Assembly: GCA_001302245.1 (NCBI GenBank)
Contig: LGYU01000015.1
Coordinates: 1-64,000 of the forward strand
Direction of reading: 5' to 3'
Length of the DNA: 64,000 nucleotides
Origin: Chitinophagaceae bacterium PMP191F
GTDB lineage: Bacteria > Bacteroidota > Bacteroidia > Chitinophagales > Chitinophagaceae
Shown here: piece after piece, positions 63,947 through 64,000 of the stretch
Position numbering within the stretch: the stretch's first letter is position 1
Layout: the number at the start of each line of letters is the position of its first letter
Translations under genes and position numbers: made by a program
Notes under the pieces: generated by a model
Told to the model about the DNA's origin: nothing
Seen by the model: only the letters and a program-made list of their open reading frames with translations
The model's database searches: none

Positions 63947-64000
63947 ATGAAATATGTACAACACAATATAAGCAGATTGCTATGGCTGGTAGCGGTTATC
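63947..64000 (+). CDS. Start of a further exported protein in the locus (truncated by window end)
   Basis: From the ATG at 63947 the frame reads MKYVQHNISRLLWLVAVI and is still open at the window edge. This looks like a signal peptide; in loci of this kind the next gene usually encodes a surface glycan-binding lipoprotein or a DUF-type protein. Only 18 codons are visible, so no function can be given. Confidence 0.55.
   Translation, partial: MKYVQHNISRLLWLVAVI

Noticed and set aside
1-64000. tRNA or rRNA genes
   Set aside because: No cloverleaf with conserved T-loop or rRNA-like segment was recognised on either strand by reading; a covariance-model search would be decisive.

Overview
The window looks like chromosomal DNA of a member of the Bacteroidota, most likely family Chitinophagaceae. 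Four kinds of evidence support this. There is a SusC/SusD pair, an lpxC-fabZ gene fusion, and a PorX-type response regulator/PglZ protein together with a large secreted protein carrying a type IX secretion (T9SS) C-terminal signal. In addition, many genes are preceded by the Bacteroidota -7 promoter element TAnnTTTG rather than by strong Shine-Dalgarno sites. No rRNA, tRNA, CRISPR array, transposase or phage gene was recognised. Coding density is high and most of the content is core metabolism.

Layout. 1-7.8 kb: an exported FGE-like protein, a tricorn-type protease, an M23 peptidase and small unknowns. 7.9-11.9 kb: a MarR regulator and NmrA-like reductase with twin operators, ruvB, an RprY-like response regulator, and an orphan GroES-like protein. 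11.9-12.6 kb: a gene-free stretch with promoter and terminator signals that may hold a small RNA. 12.6-21.5 kb: a HerA/DUF853 ATPase, two PAP2 phosphatases, recQ, a broken four-helix-bundle gene, a copper P-type ATPase and tsaE. 21.7-33.9 kb: ald, then a lipid A cluster (HD protein, lpxD, lpxC-fabZ, lpxA, ABC ATPase, membrane protein) interrupted by an oppositely oriented cytochrome c gene, then porX and an MBL hydrolase. 34-45 kb: unknowns, a ComEA-like HhH protein, an AT-rich membrane gene, an acyl-CoA dehydrogenase, a SIR2-domain protein, a T9SS FG-GAP protein, and an AraC regulator with a probable frameshift. 45-50 kb: tig, two clpP genes and clpX. 50.2-64 kb: a tandem Usp protein and a polysaccharide utilisation locus.

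How genes work together. tig-clpP-clpP-clpX form a protein quality-control block on the minus strand. The lpx genes supply the early lipid A steps and dehydration for fatty acid synthesis. The last part (gntR, sodium/solute symporter, two clan GH-D glycosidases, susC, susD and a truncated next gene) reads as an alpha-galactoside utilisation locus. A 13-bp identical sequence lies just after the -7 boxes of both gntR and susC, which ties the regulator to the locus.

The most interesting signals are: the shared gntR/susC operator; the paired MarR operators; a TetR-like palindrome in front of the acyl-CoA dehydrogenase; the A-tract frameshift in the AraC gene; a four-helix-bundle pseudogene bracketed by 12-bp inverted repeats; four in-phase 11-bp repeats at 34.8 kb; and the orphan transcription signals at 12 kb. 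None of these is proven to be a new system from sequence alone.
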